Origin: Helicobacter apodemus
Lineage (GTDB): Bacteria > Campylobacterota > Campylobacteria > Campylobacterales > Helicobacteraceae
Direction of reading: 5' to 3'
NCBI RefSeq assembly: GCF_000765745.2
Contig: NZ_JRPC02000011.1
Coordinates: forward strand, 1 to 64,000
Length of the DNA stretch: 64,000 nucleotides
Part shown: positions 1-7,271 of the stretch, piece after piece
Layout: each line of letters begins with the position of its first letter
How positions within the stretch are numbered: the stretch's first letter is position 1
Position numbers and translations under genes: made by a program
Notes under the pieces: generated by a model
What the model saw: the letters and a program-made list of their open reading frames with translations, nothing else
Told to the model about the DNA's origin: nothing
Databases searched by the model: none

Positions 1-217
1 CCTACAACGCACAGATTCTAAAAGATAAGAAATCTAAGGAAAAAGAGCTAAAAGAGTTAGAATCAAAACTCAAAACACAAAAAGATAAAGAGTTAAAACA
101 GACTTTAAAACAAACAATACAGAATCTAAAAAAAGAAATAGCAAAGCTTAAAAGCATTACGCCTTTAAATGAGGATTGCGCACCCTTTGCGATTCCTCCC
201 ACTTGGGCGTGGGTAAG
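1..217. repeat. 217-bp direct repeat inside hsdS, copy 1
   Basis: Identical base for base to 856-1072, diverging at base 218. It encodes the coiled-coil spacer and the conserved entry (PPTWAWV) to a target-recognition domain. Recombination between the copies would delete or duplicate the 855-bp unit, that is, one whole recognition domain. Confidence 0.95.
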
Positions 218-1523
218 GTTAGGGGATGTGTGTGAGATAAACCCTAGAAATCAAATTAATGATGAATTAGAAGTATCTTTTATACCTATGGCGTTAATAG
301 CTAATAGTTTTCAAAATAGATTTACTTATGAATCCAAAAAGTGGAAAGAAGTTAAAAGTGGCTTTTCCCATTTATGTGAAAATAGCGTAGCATTTGCAAA
401 AATTACACCCTGTTTTGAAAATGGAAAATCTTTTATTGTTAATGATTTAAAAAATGGGTATGGTGCTGGAACGACAGAATTAATTGTTTTATTGCCTCAA
501 AATATATTATTAAAAGAATATTTATTTTATTTTGTAAATTGTCCATTATTTGTAGAAAATGCAATGAAAAACTTTAAAGGAACCGCTGGACAACAAAGGG
601 TAAGCACAGAATTTGTAACAAACTTCTTCATTCCCCTCCCGCCTTTAACGGAGCAAAAAGCCATAGTAGAAACCTTAGATTCTCTTATCACTTTGGCAAA
701 TACATTTGATAAAACCAAAGAGGAATTAAAGAGGATAGAAAAGAGGATAGAAAAGAGGATAGAAAAGAGCTTACTTGAATATGCCATACAAGGCAATTTA
801 AGCAAGCTTTTTCGCAGACAAAATACAAATCTTAACGCTTTTTTGGAGATACAATCCTACAACGCACAGATTCTAAAAGATAAGAAATCTAAGGAAAAAG
901 AGCTAAAAGAGTTAGAATCAAAACTCAAAACACAAAAAGATAAAGAGTTAAAACAGACTTTAAAACAAACAATACAGAATCTAAAAAAAGAAATAGCAAA
1001 GCTTAAAAGCATTACGCCTTTAAATGAGGATTGCGCACCCTTTGCGATTCCTCCCACTTGGGCGTGGGTAAGATTGGGGGAAGTGTGCGAGGAATTAGTT
1101 GTAGGCGGAGATAAACCAAGTGAAATTTCTTACAACAAAACAGATTATTTTAAATTTCCTATTTATACAAATGGCGTTAAAGATAATGGATTATATGGTT
1201 TTACAAATAAACCTTTTATAGAAAAATCAGCAATAACAATATCTGGGCGTGGCACAATAGGATTTATATGTTTAAGATACGAGCCATTTTACCCAATTAT
1301 TAGGCTTTTAGTAGCAATTCCAAACTCAAGTATAATTTTAGAATATCTAGCCTACGCTTTAAATCCTCTTATACCAAAATCAAGCGGAACAAGCATCCCA
1401 CAACTAACGATACCTATGATAAAGGATATTTCAATCCCCCTCCCACCTTTAAAAGAGCAAAAAGAAATCGTGCGCACCCTTGATACGCTTTTTGCACTCA
1501 CTAAAGGCTTAAAATGCGAGTAA
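1..1523 (+). CDS. hsdS: Type I restriction-modification specificity subunit (HsdS), 5' end outside window
   Basis: Recognises the DNA target for a Type I restriction-methylation complex with HsdM and HsdR, which are not in the window. The frame is open from base 3 and the start lies upstream. Two target-recognition domains are visible, at about bases 200-650 and 1060-1445. Each opens with the conserved PPTWAWVRLG and closes with IPLPPL.EQK.IV.TLD.L, the HsdS signature. Lys/Glu-rich coiled-coil spacers separate them. The first 217 bases are a perfect copy of bases 856-1072, so another conserved spacer, and probably another recognition domain, lies before the window. A normal HsdS has two recognition domains, so this one may be enlarged or rearranged. 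A 12-bp unit is repeated three times in the spacer at 731-766. The C-terminal end has an inverted copy at 3243-3331. The family call is firm; specificity cannot be predicted. Confidence 0.9.
   Translation, partial: YNAQILKDKKSKEKELKELESKLKTQKDKELKQTLKQTIQNLKKEIAKLKSITPLNEDCAPFAIPPTWAWVRLGDVCEINPRNQINDELEVSFIPMALIANSFQNRFTYESKKWKEVKSGFSHLCENSVAFAKITPCFENGKSFIVNDLKNGYGAGTTELIVLLPQNILLKEYLFYFVNCPLFVENAMKNFKGTAGQQRVSTEFVTNFFIPLPPLTEQKAIVETLDSLITLANTFDKTKEELKRIEKRIEKRIEKSLLEYAIQGNLSKLFRRQNTNLNAFLEIQSYNAQILKDKKSKEKELKELESKLKTQKDKELKQTLKQTIQNLKKEIAKLKSITPLNEDCAPFAIPPTWAWVRLGEVCEELVVGGDKPSEISYNKTDYFKFPIYTNGVKDNGLYGFTNKPFIEKSAITISGRGTIGFICLRYEPFYPIIRLLVAIPNSSIILEYLAYALNPLIPKSSGTSIPQLTIPMIKDISIPLPPLKEQKEIVRTLDTLFALTKGLKCE
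731..766 (+). repeat. 12-bp tandem repeat x3 in the hsdS spacer (KRIE repeats)
   Basis: The unit GAGGATAGAAAA occurs three times head to tail and encodes the tetrapeptide KRIE three times in the helical spacer between recognition domains. In the EcoR124I/EcoR124II pair, a change in the number of a four-residue repeat at the equivalent place changes the length of the non-specific spacer in the DNA target. The same role is inferred here. Confidence 0.85.
856..1072. repeat. 217-bp direct repeat inside hsdS, copy 2
   Basis: Second perfect copy of bases 1-217. Part of its conserved entry sequence recurs in inverted orientation at about 3793-3836 inside the hsdS fragment, so three related copies exist in this locus. 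Confidence 0.95.
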
Positions 1524-1529
1524 AATTTA
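1441..1529. repeat. Inverted repeat, hsdS 3' end (partner at 3243-3331)
   Basis: The last codons of hsdS (EQKEIVRTLDTLFALTKGLKCE and the stop) are repeated in inverse orientation, with a few mismatches, at the 3' end of the hsdS fragment on the minus strand. The pair flanks the peptidase/PIN genes and could support inversion or gene conversion. Confidence 0.85.
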
Positions 1530-1586
1530 TTTTCTAATTCATTGTATTTTGATACAATCTAAAATATTTTTATCAGTGCAGGAAAA

Positions 1587-2519
1587 ATGGCAAAAGCAGT
1601 TCAAATAAGCATTAATCCACAGCGATTAGAGTATTTACTTAAGCTCTTTAATCTCTCAAAACAAGATTTACAAAAGATTATTCAAAAAGAAATTGACTTT
1701 AGTAAGCCATTAAACAAAACATCACTAAAAGCCATTGATACTATCTTTCAAGTGGGCTTAGATTTCTATACCGATCCCTCTCCCTTAAATACAAGTAAAT
1801 CAAGTATTTTGTTTAGGAAAGATAATCTTAAAGAGAATTTAAAGATTGGAGATAAGCAGTTTATCGCTCAATATGAAAAAGAAATTAATTATATTAGTGG
1901 GTTGGCAAAGCTCGGAGATTTTTCATTTACTGCGCGCAAGCTTAAGAGTTTTGCATTACAAGATTCCCCACTTGAAGTTGCTAAACAAATGCAGTTTTTG
2001 CTCCCTACAAAAAAGCTATCTGATAAACAATTTTTAGAGTCTTTTATTGATAATCTTGCAGAGCAAAACATTCTGGTTTTGGAAAATATAGAATCTCATA
2101 ATAAAAAATATAAAAGTAGCTTGTGCGGATTTTTTATCAAACCAAATGCTATTGCGCTAAAACAGCAGGGACGAAAAAGGGAAATCTTTACTCTAGCTCA
2201 CGAATTGGGGCATTATCTTTTAAATAATGAAAATATTGATGAAAATATCTTTATGCAAAACCCAAATAGTGAGGAGGTTTGGTGCAATCAGTTTGCCTTT
2301 GCTTTGTTGCTTGGCGAAAGTTTAGATGAGCTAGATCATATCCCCTCAAATGCAATAAACCTTGAAAATAAAACAATACAAAATCTTTCAAACAAAAAAC
2401 ACATTAGTAGGCTTGCTCTGTTTTATCATTTTGCTAATACCAATAAAATACAATGGACAAAATACAAGCAGCTCAAAGAAGATTTGCAAAATGCATATAA
2501 CCAAAAAACAAGAAAATAA
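1587..2519 (+). CDS. ImmA/IrrE-type zinc metallopeptidase with N-terminal helical domain
   Basis: A 310-residue protein. The HExxH zinc motif is in LAHELGHYLL at about residues 205-214, and a downstream Glu/Asn-rich helix (NSEEVWCNQFAFALLL) probably supplies the third ligand. The N-terminal 60 residues look like a small helical, HTH-like domain. This is the COG2856 (ImmA/IrrE) family, often found with DUF4411 PIN-domain proteins as toxin-antitoxin pairs. Two short genes follow with overlaps: a small ORF, then a PIN gene that is broken here. The gene is intact although its likely partner is dead. A regulatory protease role is inferred from the family; a phage-type ImmA role is the alternative. 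Confidence 0.85.
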   Translation: MAKAVQISINPQRLEYLLKLFNLSKQDLQKIIQKEIDFSKPLNKTSLKAIDTIFQVGLDFYTDPSPLNTSKSSILFRKDNLKENLKIGDKQFIAQYEKEINYISGLAKLGDFSFTARKLKSFALQDSPLEVAKQMQFLLPTKKLSDKQFLESFIDNLAEQNILVLENIESHNKKYKSSLCGFFIKPNAIALKQQGRKREIFTLAHELGHYLLNNENIDENIFMQNPNSEEVWCNQFAFALLLGESLDELDHIPSNAINLENKTIQNLSNKKHISRLALFYHFANTNKIQWTKYKQLKEDLQNAYNQKTRK

Positions 2520-2691
2520 AAAGAATCAAGAGAATAAGAAATTTAAACCGCCTATTCCTGTCCTCTCACCTCTACAAAAAGACATTTTTATTAATGCGTT
2601 TTTAGAAGGAGCGGTAAGCGAATACATAATGCGCACTCATTTTAAAAGACACATCAAAGATAATAATTTAGAGAGATTTATCTATGGATAA
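2491..2691 (+). CDS. Small basic protein between the ImmA-type peptidase and PIN genes
   Basis: A 66-residue, Lys/Asn-rich protein. I chose the ATG at 2491 rather than a far-upstream start that lies wholly inside the peptidase gene. It overlaps the peptidase by 29 bases and the PIN gene by 8 bases, an arrangement typical of translational coupling. The C-terminal part (LSPLQKDIFINAFLEGAVSEY) looks structured. I do not recognise a family; by position it may be an accessory or antitoxin-like protein. Confidence 0.5.
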   Translation: MHITKKQENKKNQENKKFKPPIPVLSPLQKDIFINAFLEGAVSEYIMRTHFKRHIKDNNLERFIYG

Positions 2692-3242
2692 AATTCTGTT
2701 TGATACAAGCTCTTTAATTGCTTTTGTGAGATATTATCTACCCTTTGACGAAAAAAAGGAATTGCAAAGATTCTTAAGTGAGGGCTTCAATCAAAAAGAA
2801 TTTTTATTAATCAAAAAAGTAGAGAATGAATGTAAAAGTGTTTCGCAAGGCAAGGATTGGTATTTGAAAAATTTTTAGAACCCACGAACATAAAACCAAT
2901 TCTATTTAATGAAGTCCTACATTAACAATGCATAGAGAAATAGATAATAATTTTATTGTTTCATTAGCCAAGAAAAATAGATTAGAATAACAAGAGTATG
3001 AAAGTCAAAAACAAATATTTATACAAAGCGCCGATTTTAAACTCATTCATTATGCAATACAAAATCCGCAATGCACGATAATAACGGAGGAAAGTTTAGC
3101 AGAAAATGACAATAAATTATTTAAGAAAATTCCAAAGATATGCGAAGTAAAAGGGATAAAATGGCTTAACTTAACAAAGTTTGTTCAAGAAAAATTAGAA
3201 CTATCTTTTAACATTACATATAAGGATAGGTTGCGATTTTGA
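2684..3242 (+). pseudogene. Degraded PIN-domain (DUF4411-like) toxin gene
   Basis: The N-terminal 64 codons (MDKILFDTSSLIAFVRYY, with an early PIN-type Asp) stop at 2878. The rest of a PIN/DUF4411 protein remains readable downstream in other frames: a block near 2928-2987 (MHREIDNNFIVSLAKKN), an in-frame TAA at 2988-2990, then ADFKLIHYAIQNP, TIITEES and KIPKICEVKGIKW up to a TGA at 3240-3242. At least one frameshift and one stop are needed to explain this. The gene is therefore a relic of the toxin partner of the upstream ImmA-type protein. DUF4411 is assigned from the N-terminal FDTSSLI and the C-terminal TEES...KIP pattern. Confidence 0.75.
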
Positions 3243-3331
3243 TAAATTTTACTCGCATTTTAAGCCCTTAGTAAGTGCAAAAAGTGTATCAAGGGTTTGG
3301 ACGATTTCTTTTTGCTCCGCTAGAGGCGGGA
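3243..3331. repeat. Inverted repeat, hsdS fragment 3' end (partner at 1441-1529)
   Basis: Reverse-complement copy of the hsdS C-terminal coding end, with about one mismatch in ten by eye. The inverted pair brackets about 1.7 kb. Confidence 0.8.
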
Positions 3332-3837
3332 GAGGAATTTCTAAATTAAAAAACAAATTTCTATCTAAGTGAGGAATCGCAGCTCCCCTTTTATTGCCTT
3401 TAAAAAAATCTTTAGTAGTAAAGTAAAATATAATCCATAAATTCAATTTTTACTAAACAAGTAAAATTTAATTTTTTCAAAGTGCTTCCCAAAAATCCTT
3501 TTTCATTTGCTATAAAAATTTCTCCCGAATTTTCTCCATCCATTAAGATTAATCTATCGTTAGCAGAAACCATATTTCCACCATTAGTTAGACTTTTATC
3601 ACCCCCATTTATTAGGTATTTAACATCTAAAATAGGCAAGTCTTTATTTTTTGTAAGGGGGATAAGGGGAACGCTTCGCAAGTAGAGCCACTTGTTCCCC
3701 TTACAATCCCCCACCCCTAGCACACTGATTATTTTGCAAATCAAAATTTATCGGTATTATTGGCTCTCCGCTTACTATTTCTACTATATCCCCCAATCTT
3801 ACCCACGCCCAAGTGGGAGGAATCGCAAAGGGTGGGG
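3249..3837 (-). pseudogene. Inverted, broken hsdS fragment (silent specificity cassette)
   Basis: The minus strand encodes a single target-recognition domain. It runs from the conserved PPTWAWVRLG entry (about 3793-3830) to IPLPPLAEQKEIVQTLDTLFALTKGLKCE and a stop at 3249. The frame is broken at about 3412-3446, where the reading passes from ...DYILLYY to ...FTTKDFFKGN by a one-base shift. It is also broken near 3710, where a GC-rich hairpin is inserted. Upstream homology ends a few bases before the 28-bp element boundary at 3852. It has no start of its own and probably serves, or served, as a donor for recombination with hsdS at 1-1523. Confidence 0.85.
3657..3712. repeat. GC-rich hairpin inserted in the hsdS fragment (MITE/REP-like)
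   Basis: GGGGGATAAGGGGAAC at the left pairs with GTTCCCCTTACAATCCCCC at the right, with a nested CAAGT/ACTTG stem in between. It is much richer in GC than its surroundings and interrupts a recognition domain. I see no second copy in the window. Origin unknown. Confidence 0.6.
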
Positions 3838-3851
3838 TGGAAGCATTGTCT

Positions 3852-3879
3852 TTGTATTGAAAATTGCTCTTTTCAATAC
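3852..3879. other. 28-bp direct repeat at the left boundary of the element (dif/att-like)
   Basis: Perfect match to 34883-34910. The unit centred here (3853-3880) is a perfect palindrome with 11-bp arms TGTATTGAAAA and TTTTCAATACA around a 6-bp centre TTGCTC, the spacing of a Xer/dif core site. To its left is hsdS remnant; to its right is the plasmid-type rep region. It is interpreted as the left attachment site of the 31-kb element. A simple AT-rich terminator hairpin is the alternative. Confidence 0.7.
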
Positions 3880-3897
3880 AAAATTTAAAATTAATGC

Positions 3898-3927
3898 GTT
3901 TAAATCTGTTTAAATTTGTTTATATTC
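3898..3927. repeat. Three 10-bp tandem repeats upstream of rep
   Basis: GTTTAAATCT, GTTTAAATTT and GTTTATATTC follow each other with 10-bp periodicity in the rep promoter region, so they face the same side of the helix. They may be a Rep autoregulatory operator or short iterons. Full-length iterons of about 20 bp are not seen here. Confidence 0.4.
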
Positions 3928-3966
3928 TTAAGAATTGTTTAATCTTTAATTTTATAGGAAAGGTAT

Positions 3967-4809
3967 ATGCAGTTAAACAGAGATTTAAATTTAATTTCTA
4001 AAACTAATTGTAAATCAAAAGCAAAATCTAAAGATATTGTAAATTTCAGTTCCTTGTTTAATCAAGTGGCACTAAAAAACTTTACTAAAATTGATATGGA
4101 TATATTATTTTTTATCGTTAAAAAAGTATATAATAAAAATAAGAAACTTATAAAGTTTGAAATTAATGAATTAATTAATCTAATTGATTCCAATGGAACA
4201 AGATTTAAGAACAAAATTCGTCTTTTAGAAAACATAGAATCCTTTTGTGAAAAGCTACAAACTTCATTTATTAAAAATTATGTGATTAATGGTAAAACAA
4301 CCGATTTATATCGCATTACCTTATTTAATGTCAGTTCCCATTATGAAAATGGAATTTTAAAGTTCATTAATGTAAAAATTACTCCTGAAGCAGTAAAATT
4401 TTTTAACAATGTCAATGAATATAATCTTGTGGCTTTTTCGCTAGAGGAATTTTCTTTTATTAGCTCTAAACATTCCAAAAACCTTTATAGAATCGCAAAA
4501 CAAATTGAAAGAAGTAAAAGCAAGAGCTGGGTTGTTAATTCCTTTCTTTTAGAAAATATTATGGATATTAAAGAAAGCCATAAAAATAAATACAAAGCTA
4601 CAAAAGTTCAAAATTTTTATCTCTCCCCTGCCCTTAAAGAATTAAATGGAAAAAACTATTTAGGCAATCCCTATTTTAGAGATAAACTTATCTGTGAAAC
4701 AATCAAAGAAAACAAAGTAACAACTAATAATAAAGTTACGCATAATGTCGTAGCTTACAAGCTTTCTTTTATAGAAGCCGATAATGAGGAATTTAAATTA
4801 AAGGAATAA
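3967..4809 (+). CDS. Plasmid replication initiator protein, Rep_3-like
   Basis: A 280-residue protein with the length and tandem winged-helix pattern of Rep_3/RepB-type plasmid initiators. An N-terminal helical region (residues 20-130) is followed by a second domain with ITPEAVKFFNN, AFSLEEF and SKHSKNLYRIAKQIER, the usual conserved stretch of the family. It would bind origin repeats and open the plasmid origin. The start has RBS AGGAAAGGT. It is the first gene inside the left boundary, with short phased repeats upstream. Its presence argues that the 31-kb segment is or was an autonomous plasmid. The family is assigned from layout and motifs, not by alignment. Confidence 0.75.
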   Translation: MQLNRDLNLISKTNCKSKAKSKDIVNFSSLFNQVALKNFTKIDMDILFFIVKKVYNKNKKLIKFEINELINLIDSNGTRFKNKIRLLENIESFCEKLQTSFIKNYVINGKTTDLYRITLFNVSSHYENGILKFINVKITPEAVKFFNNVNEYNLVAFSLEEFSFISSKHSKNLYRIAKQIERSKSKSWVVNSFLLENIMDIKESHKNKYKATKVQNFYLSPALKELNGKNYLGNPYFRDKLICETIKENKVTTNNKVTHNVVAYKLSFIEADNEEFKLKE

Positions 4810-4812
4810 GTA

Positions 4813-5112
4813 ATGAGACTTTTAGATAAAGAAAGAAATCTTTTATTAGAGATACGAGAAGTGCAAGGTGTGTTTTATTTTGAAGATTATTTCCGCAATC
4901 ATCTTTGCAAGAAAAAGCGAAAAGAGCCACAAGAGAATCTTATTTCTTTTTGTGAGAAATATCTAAAATCTTTAAATCCTTGCACGATACAAGAAGTGAT
5001 TTTAGAAGCACAATATTCTCAAGATTTTATTCTTTTGGAGGGACGCAAAGAGGAAATATATTCATATGATAGTAAAAATGGATTGCAACTAAAGCAACCA
5101 AATTTATTTTAA
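4813..5112 (+). CDS. Hypothetical protein downstream of rep
   Basis: A 99-residue protein beginning 3 bases after the rep stop codon, so probably co-transcribed with it. Charged, mixed helical and strand composition with no membrane segment or signal peptide. The middle (ENLISFCEKYLKSLNPCTIQEVILEA) looks like a small helical domain. No family recognised. Confidence 0.65.
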   Translation: MRLLDKERNLLLEIREVQGVFYFEDYFRNHLCKKKRKEPQENLISFCEKYLKSLNPCTIQEVILEAQYSQDFILLEGRKEEIYSYDSKNGLQLKQPNLF

Positions 5113-5125
5113 AAGAGGAGGAACA

Positions 5126-5998
5126 ATGAATCAAGAACTAGACTTTGATTTACTCTTAAAGCTAAAAGAGTTAGAAAAAGAAACAAATTTTCATTTTGTC
5201 ATTGATAAAGACAATGCAGAAATTTATCTTTTTGAACCTAATAGCAAGGAATCTTTTGATAAAATTAATATCCAAAAAGAATTAAAGGAGATAGAAAATG
5301 CAAGTCTTATCAAGCAACCAGATTCCACAAGCGTGGAAAGATATACCAGCACTATCATTAGACGAATTAGAAGCATTATCGGAAAAAGAATTGCAAGAAG
5401 CGAGGAAATTCAGACAGGAAGCGGAAGCATTTGCGAGGGATGCGAAAGCATTTATGGAATCAATGGTGATGAAATATGGAGAAGAGATTTTGAAGCCAGA
5501 GTATCGCTCCAAGAATTACAAACAAGAAGTCAAAGATTAGAAGAAACAAATCGCCTTATACAACAATCTAATTTTTATAAACAACAAGCACTAAAAGCCT
5601 ATCAACAAAATGGAGTAACTCCTACTCCAAATACTAAGAATCTACAAAATGAAATTGTTTTAAATGAATCTCCACAAAAAGTAACTTCTCCTCCTGATTA
5701 TGAAGCAATTTTAAATGCAGATAAAGGGTTTAGAACAGAAAAAACAATCCAATACACTATTGAACAGATTGCTAAAGAGTATCATCTACCCATAGAGCAA
5801 GTTAAAAAGGAAGTAGATAGGATTTTACAAAGACAAGAAAAAGAAAATCCCAAAGCACAAGAATCCATACAATCTAAAACACAGAAACAAGAGGTAAATC
5901 AAACACAAGAATCTAAAACTTTACCACTTAAAAGAGATTCAAAAACTATTCCAAAGCCTACAAAAGAGCAAGAACAATCTTTTAGTAGAGGAAGATAA
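5126..5998 (+). CDS. Hypothetical element protein with a middle that overlaps another reading frame
   Basis: A 290-codon open frame. Residues 1-55 and from about 140 to the end have natural composition, but residues 56-138 read like the shadow of another frame ([15 protein letters not shown]). The overlapping gene at 5298-5540 looks better there. The C-terminal region contains [19 protein letters not shown]...VKKEVDRI, closely matching residues 13-55 of the 385-residue protein at 33082-34239, followed by a Gln/Lys-rich tail. Either this is true overprinting or two compensating frame changes have joined neighbouring genes. RBS GAGGAGG precedes the ATG. Function unknown. Confidence 0.5.
   Translation: MNQELDFDLLLKLKELEKETNFHFVIDKDNAEIYLFEPNSKESFDKINIQKELKEIENASLIKQPDSTSVERYTSTIIRRIRSIIGKRIARSEEIQTGSGSICEGCESIYGINGDEIWRRDFEARVSLQELQTRSQRLEETNRLIQQSNFYKQQALKAYQQNGVTPTPNTKNLQNEIVLNESPQKVTSPPDYEAILNADKGFRTEKTIQYTIEQIAKEYHLPIEQVKKEVDRILQRQEKENPKAQESIQSKTQKQEVNQTQESKTLPLKRDSKTIPKPTKEQEQSFSRGR
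5298..5540 (+). CDS. Small acidic coiled-coil protein nested within another open frame
   Basis: An 80-residue protein with a strong AAAGGAG ribosome-binding site 6-7 bases before its ATG. Its sequence ([19 protein letters not shown], then [11 protein letters not shown]) is a convincing charged amphipathic helix, unlike the +1-shifted frame that overlaps it completely. It probably represents the real coding frame for this stretch. No family recognised. Confidence 0.6.
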   Translation: MQVLSSNQIPQAWKDIPALSLDELEALSEKELQEARKFRQEAEAFARDAKAFMESMVMKYGEEILKPEYRSKNYKQEVKD

Positions 5999-6015
5999 TA
6001 AAAAAAGGAGAACAA

Positions 6016-6619
6016 ATGAACAAAATAGAATGGACAGATAAAACTTGGAATGTAATTACTGGTTGCACGCAAATAAGCCCTGCGTGTGATAATTGTTATG
6101 CTAAAGCAATGACAAAAAGATTGCAAGGAATGGCAAGAAAAGAAGCACATAAGCCTATGATATGTAAATTTTGCCATGAAGAAATGAGCCAAAGATGCGA
6201 TAGTAAGTATCGCCTCAATATGTATCAGTGTCTTTGTCAAAAGGATAATCTAATCACTATAAGATTGCCTAAATACTATTTTGGTTGGGACAAAGTAATA
6301 TTCCATATTAAGACTTAAAAACCTATTTAAGGATTATTTCCACCAAGAGTTAAAAATATTTGTATCTATTGAGCCTTGCTTAGAGAATATAGATTTAAGT
6401 GCGTATATTGAATATTTAGATTGGGTGATTTTAGCGGGTGAAAAAATCCCTAACAATCCCAATAAGTCAAGACCCTTAAAGACAGAATACGCAGAATCTA
6501 TATGGAATCAATGTAGAAAAAAAGATGTGCCATTCTTCTTTAAGCAATGGGGGAATAATCCTAATACACAACGATTACACCTATTAGAATATTGTAAAGA
6601 ATTTCCAAGAGGGAGTTAA
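6016..6619 (+). pseudogene. Phage Gp37/Gp68-like (DUF5131) gene, internally deleted and frameshifted
   Basis: The N-terminal 70 codons ([29 protein letters not shown]) carry the cysteine signature of the Gp37/Gp68 family, related to radical SAM enzymes. The frame is lost and ends at 6318. The C-terminal part is readable in another frame from about 6308 (KIFVSIEPCLENIDL, LDWVILAGEK, VPFFFKQWGNN) to a stop at 6619. About a third of the usual 230-260 residues, the central region, is missing. RBS AAAGGAG at 6004-6010. Inactive remnant on the element. Confidence 0.8.
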
Positions 6620-6621
6620 AA

Positions 6622-6930
6622 ATGTGTGATTGTGATAGACAAAGAGAAGTTATAAAAGAAATAAAATCTATTGATAATGCACTAAAACAAGCGAAGATAG
6701 ATTTTTTGCAAAGAGATTCTACTATTGTTTTAGCTTTTAATGTTGTTGTAATTTATGGGTATTATCTGCGATTGTATCTCTCAAAATTATTTTTTAGCAG
6801 ACAAAAATATATTTTTCTCCTTTTTAAAATAAAAAATGCTTTGCTGGAGTGCAAAAAAGAAAGATATAAAAAAATCGTTCTAGGAAAACAGATTAGGGTT
6901 TTAAAAGCTGCAAAAAAATTGGGGCAATGA
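6622..6930 (+). CDS. Hypothetical protein with a hydrophobic centre
   Basis: A 102-residue protein starting 2 bases after the preceding remnant. It opens with MCDCDRQREVIKEIKSI, then has a hydrophobic stretch (about residues 35-72, STIVLAFNVVVIYGYYL then FFSRQKYIFLLF) that could span the membrane once or twice, and a basic C-terminus. No family recognised. Confidence 0.5.
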   Translation: MCDCDRQREVIKEIKSIDNALKQAKIDFLQRDSTIVLAFNVVVIYGYYLRLYLSKLFFSRQKYIFLLFKIKNALLECKKERYKKIVLGKQIRVLKAAKKLGQ

Positions 6931-7043
6931 AAACTTACAAAGGGAGATTTTAAAACATATTTAGAAAATATTGTAATTGATTTTTGTTCCAAAACATTGA
7001 AAACTTCATAGGTTTTGAAGAGTTAAAGAGGGTTTTAGAGTGT

Positions 7044-7271
7044 TTATTCAAAGATTTTTGAAACAATATATTGACTGACACTTAATCGCTTTCTATCTGC
7101 TGTTTCTTTGATTATTTGATAATCACTTTCAGAAAAATAAAGGCTCACAAGTTTTGTTTTCTTTTTCTCTTCATTAATTGGCTTTCTTCCCTTGTTGGCT
7201 ACCTTTTTATTGATAAAATTCTCTACTTCACTTTCTTTGATTTCCTTATTTTTTGATTCAAATTTATTCAT
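7044..7271 (-). CDS. Ribbon-helix-helix DNA-binding protein, candidate ParG/omega-type partition partner
   Basis: A 75-residue protein. The basic, flexible N-terminus (about 30 residues) is followed by KLVSLYFSESDYQIIKETADRKRLSVSQYIVSKI, which fits a ribbon-helix-helix: one strand (residues 42-48) then two helices. It overlaps the 3' end of parA by 8 bases, so the two are translated together. Small RHH proteins encoded beside a ParA usually bind the centromere and repress the operon. The TAACATTT arrays upstream of parA, ssb and the toprim gene are candidate binding sites. Confidence 0.75.
   Translation of the reverse strand: MNKFESKNKEIKESEVENFINKKVANKGRKPINEEKKKTKLVSLYFSESDYQIIKETADRKRLSVSQYIVSKIFE

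Noticed and set aside
731-766. Short tandem repeat as a CRISPR array
   Set aside because: Units are 12 bp without spacers and encode in-frame KRIE within hsdS. No cas genes in the window.
2-1057. Two identical 66-codon minus-strand open frames at 2-202 and 857-1057
   Set aside because: They are the reverse shadow of the duplicated Lys/Glu coiled coil of hsdS; no RBS and low-complexity hydrophobic composition.
2362-2490. N-terminal extension of the small gene at 2491
   Set aside because: It lies wholly within the peptidase gene, reads as an unrelated hydrophobic stretch and lacks an RBS.
3852-3879. 28-bp repeat as nothing more than a rho-independent terminator
   Set aside because: The stem is AT-rich, no T run follows in the expected direction at both copies, and two identical copies coincide with the ends of a plasmid-like segment. 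Kept as an alternative only.
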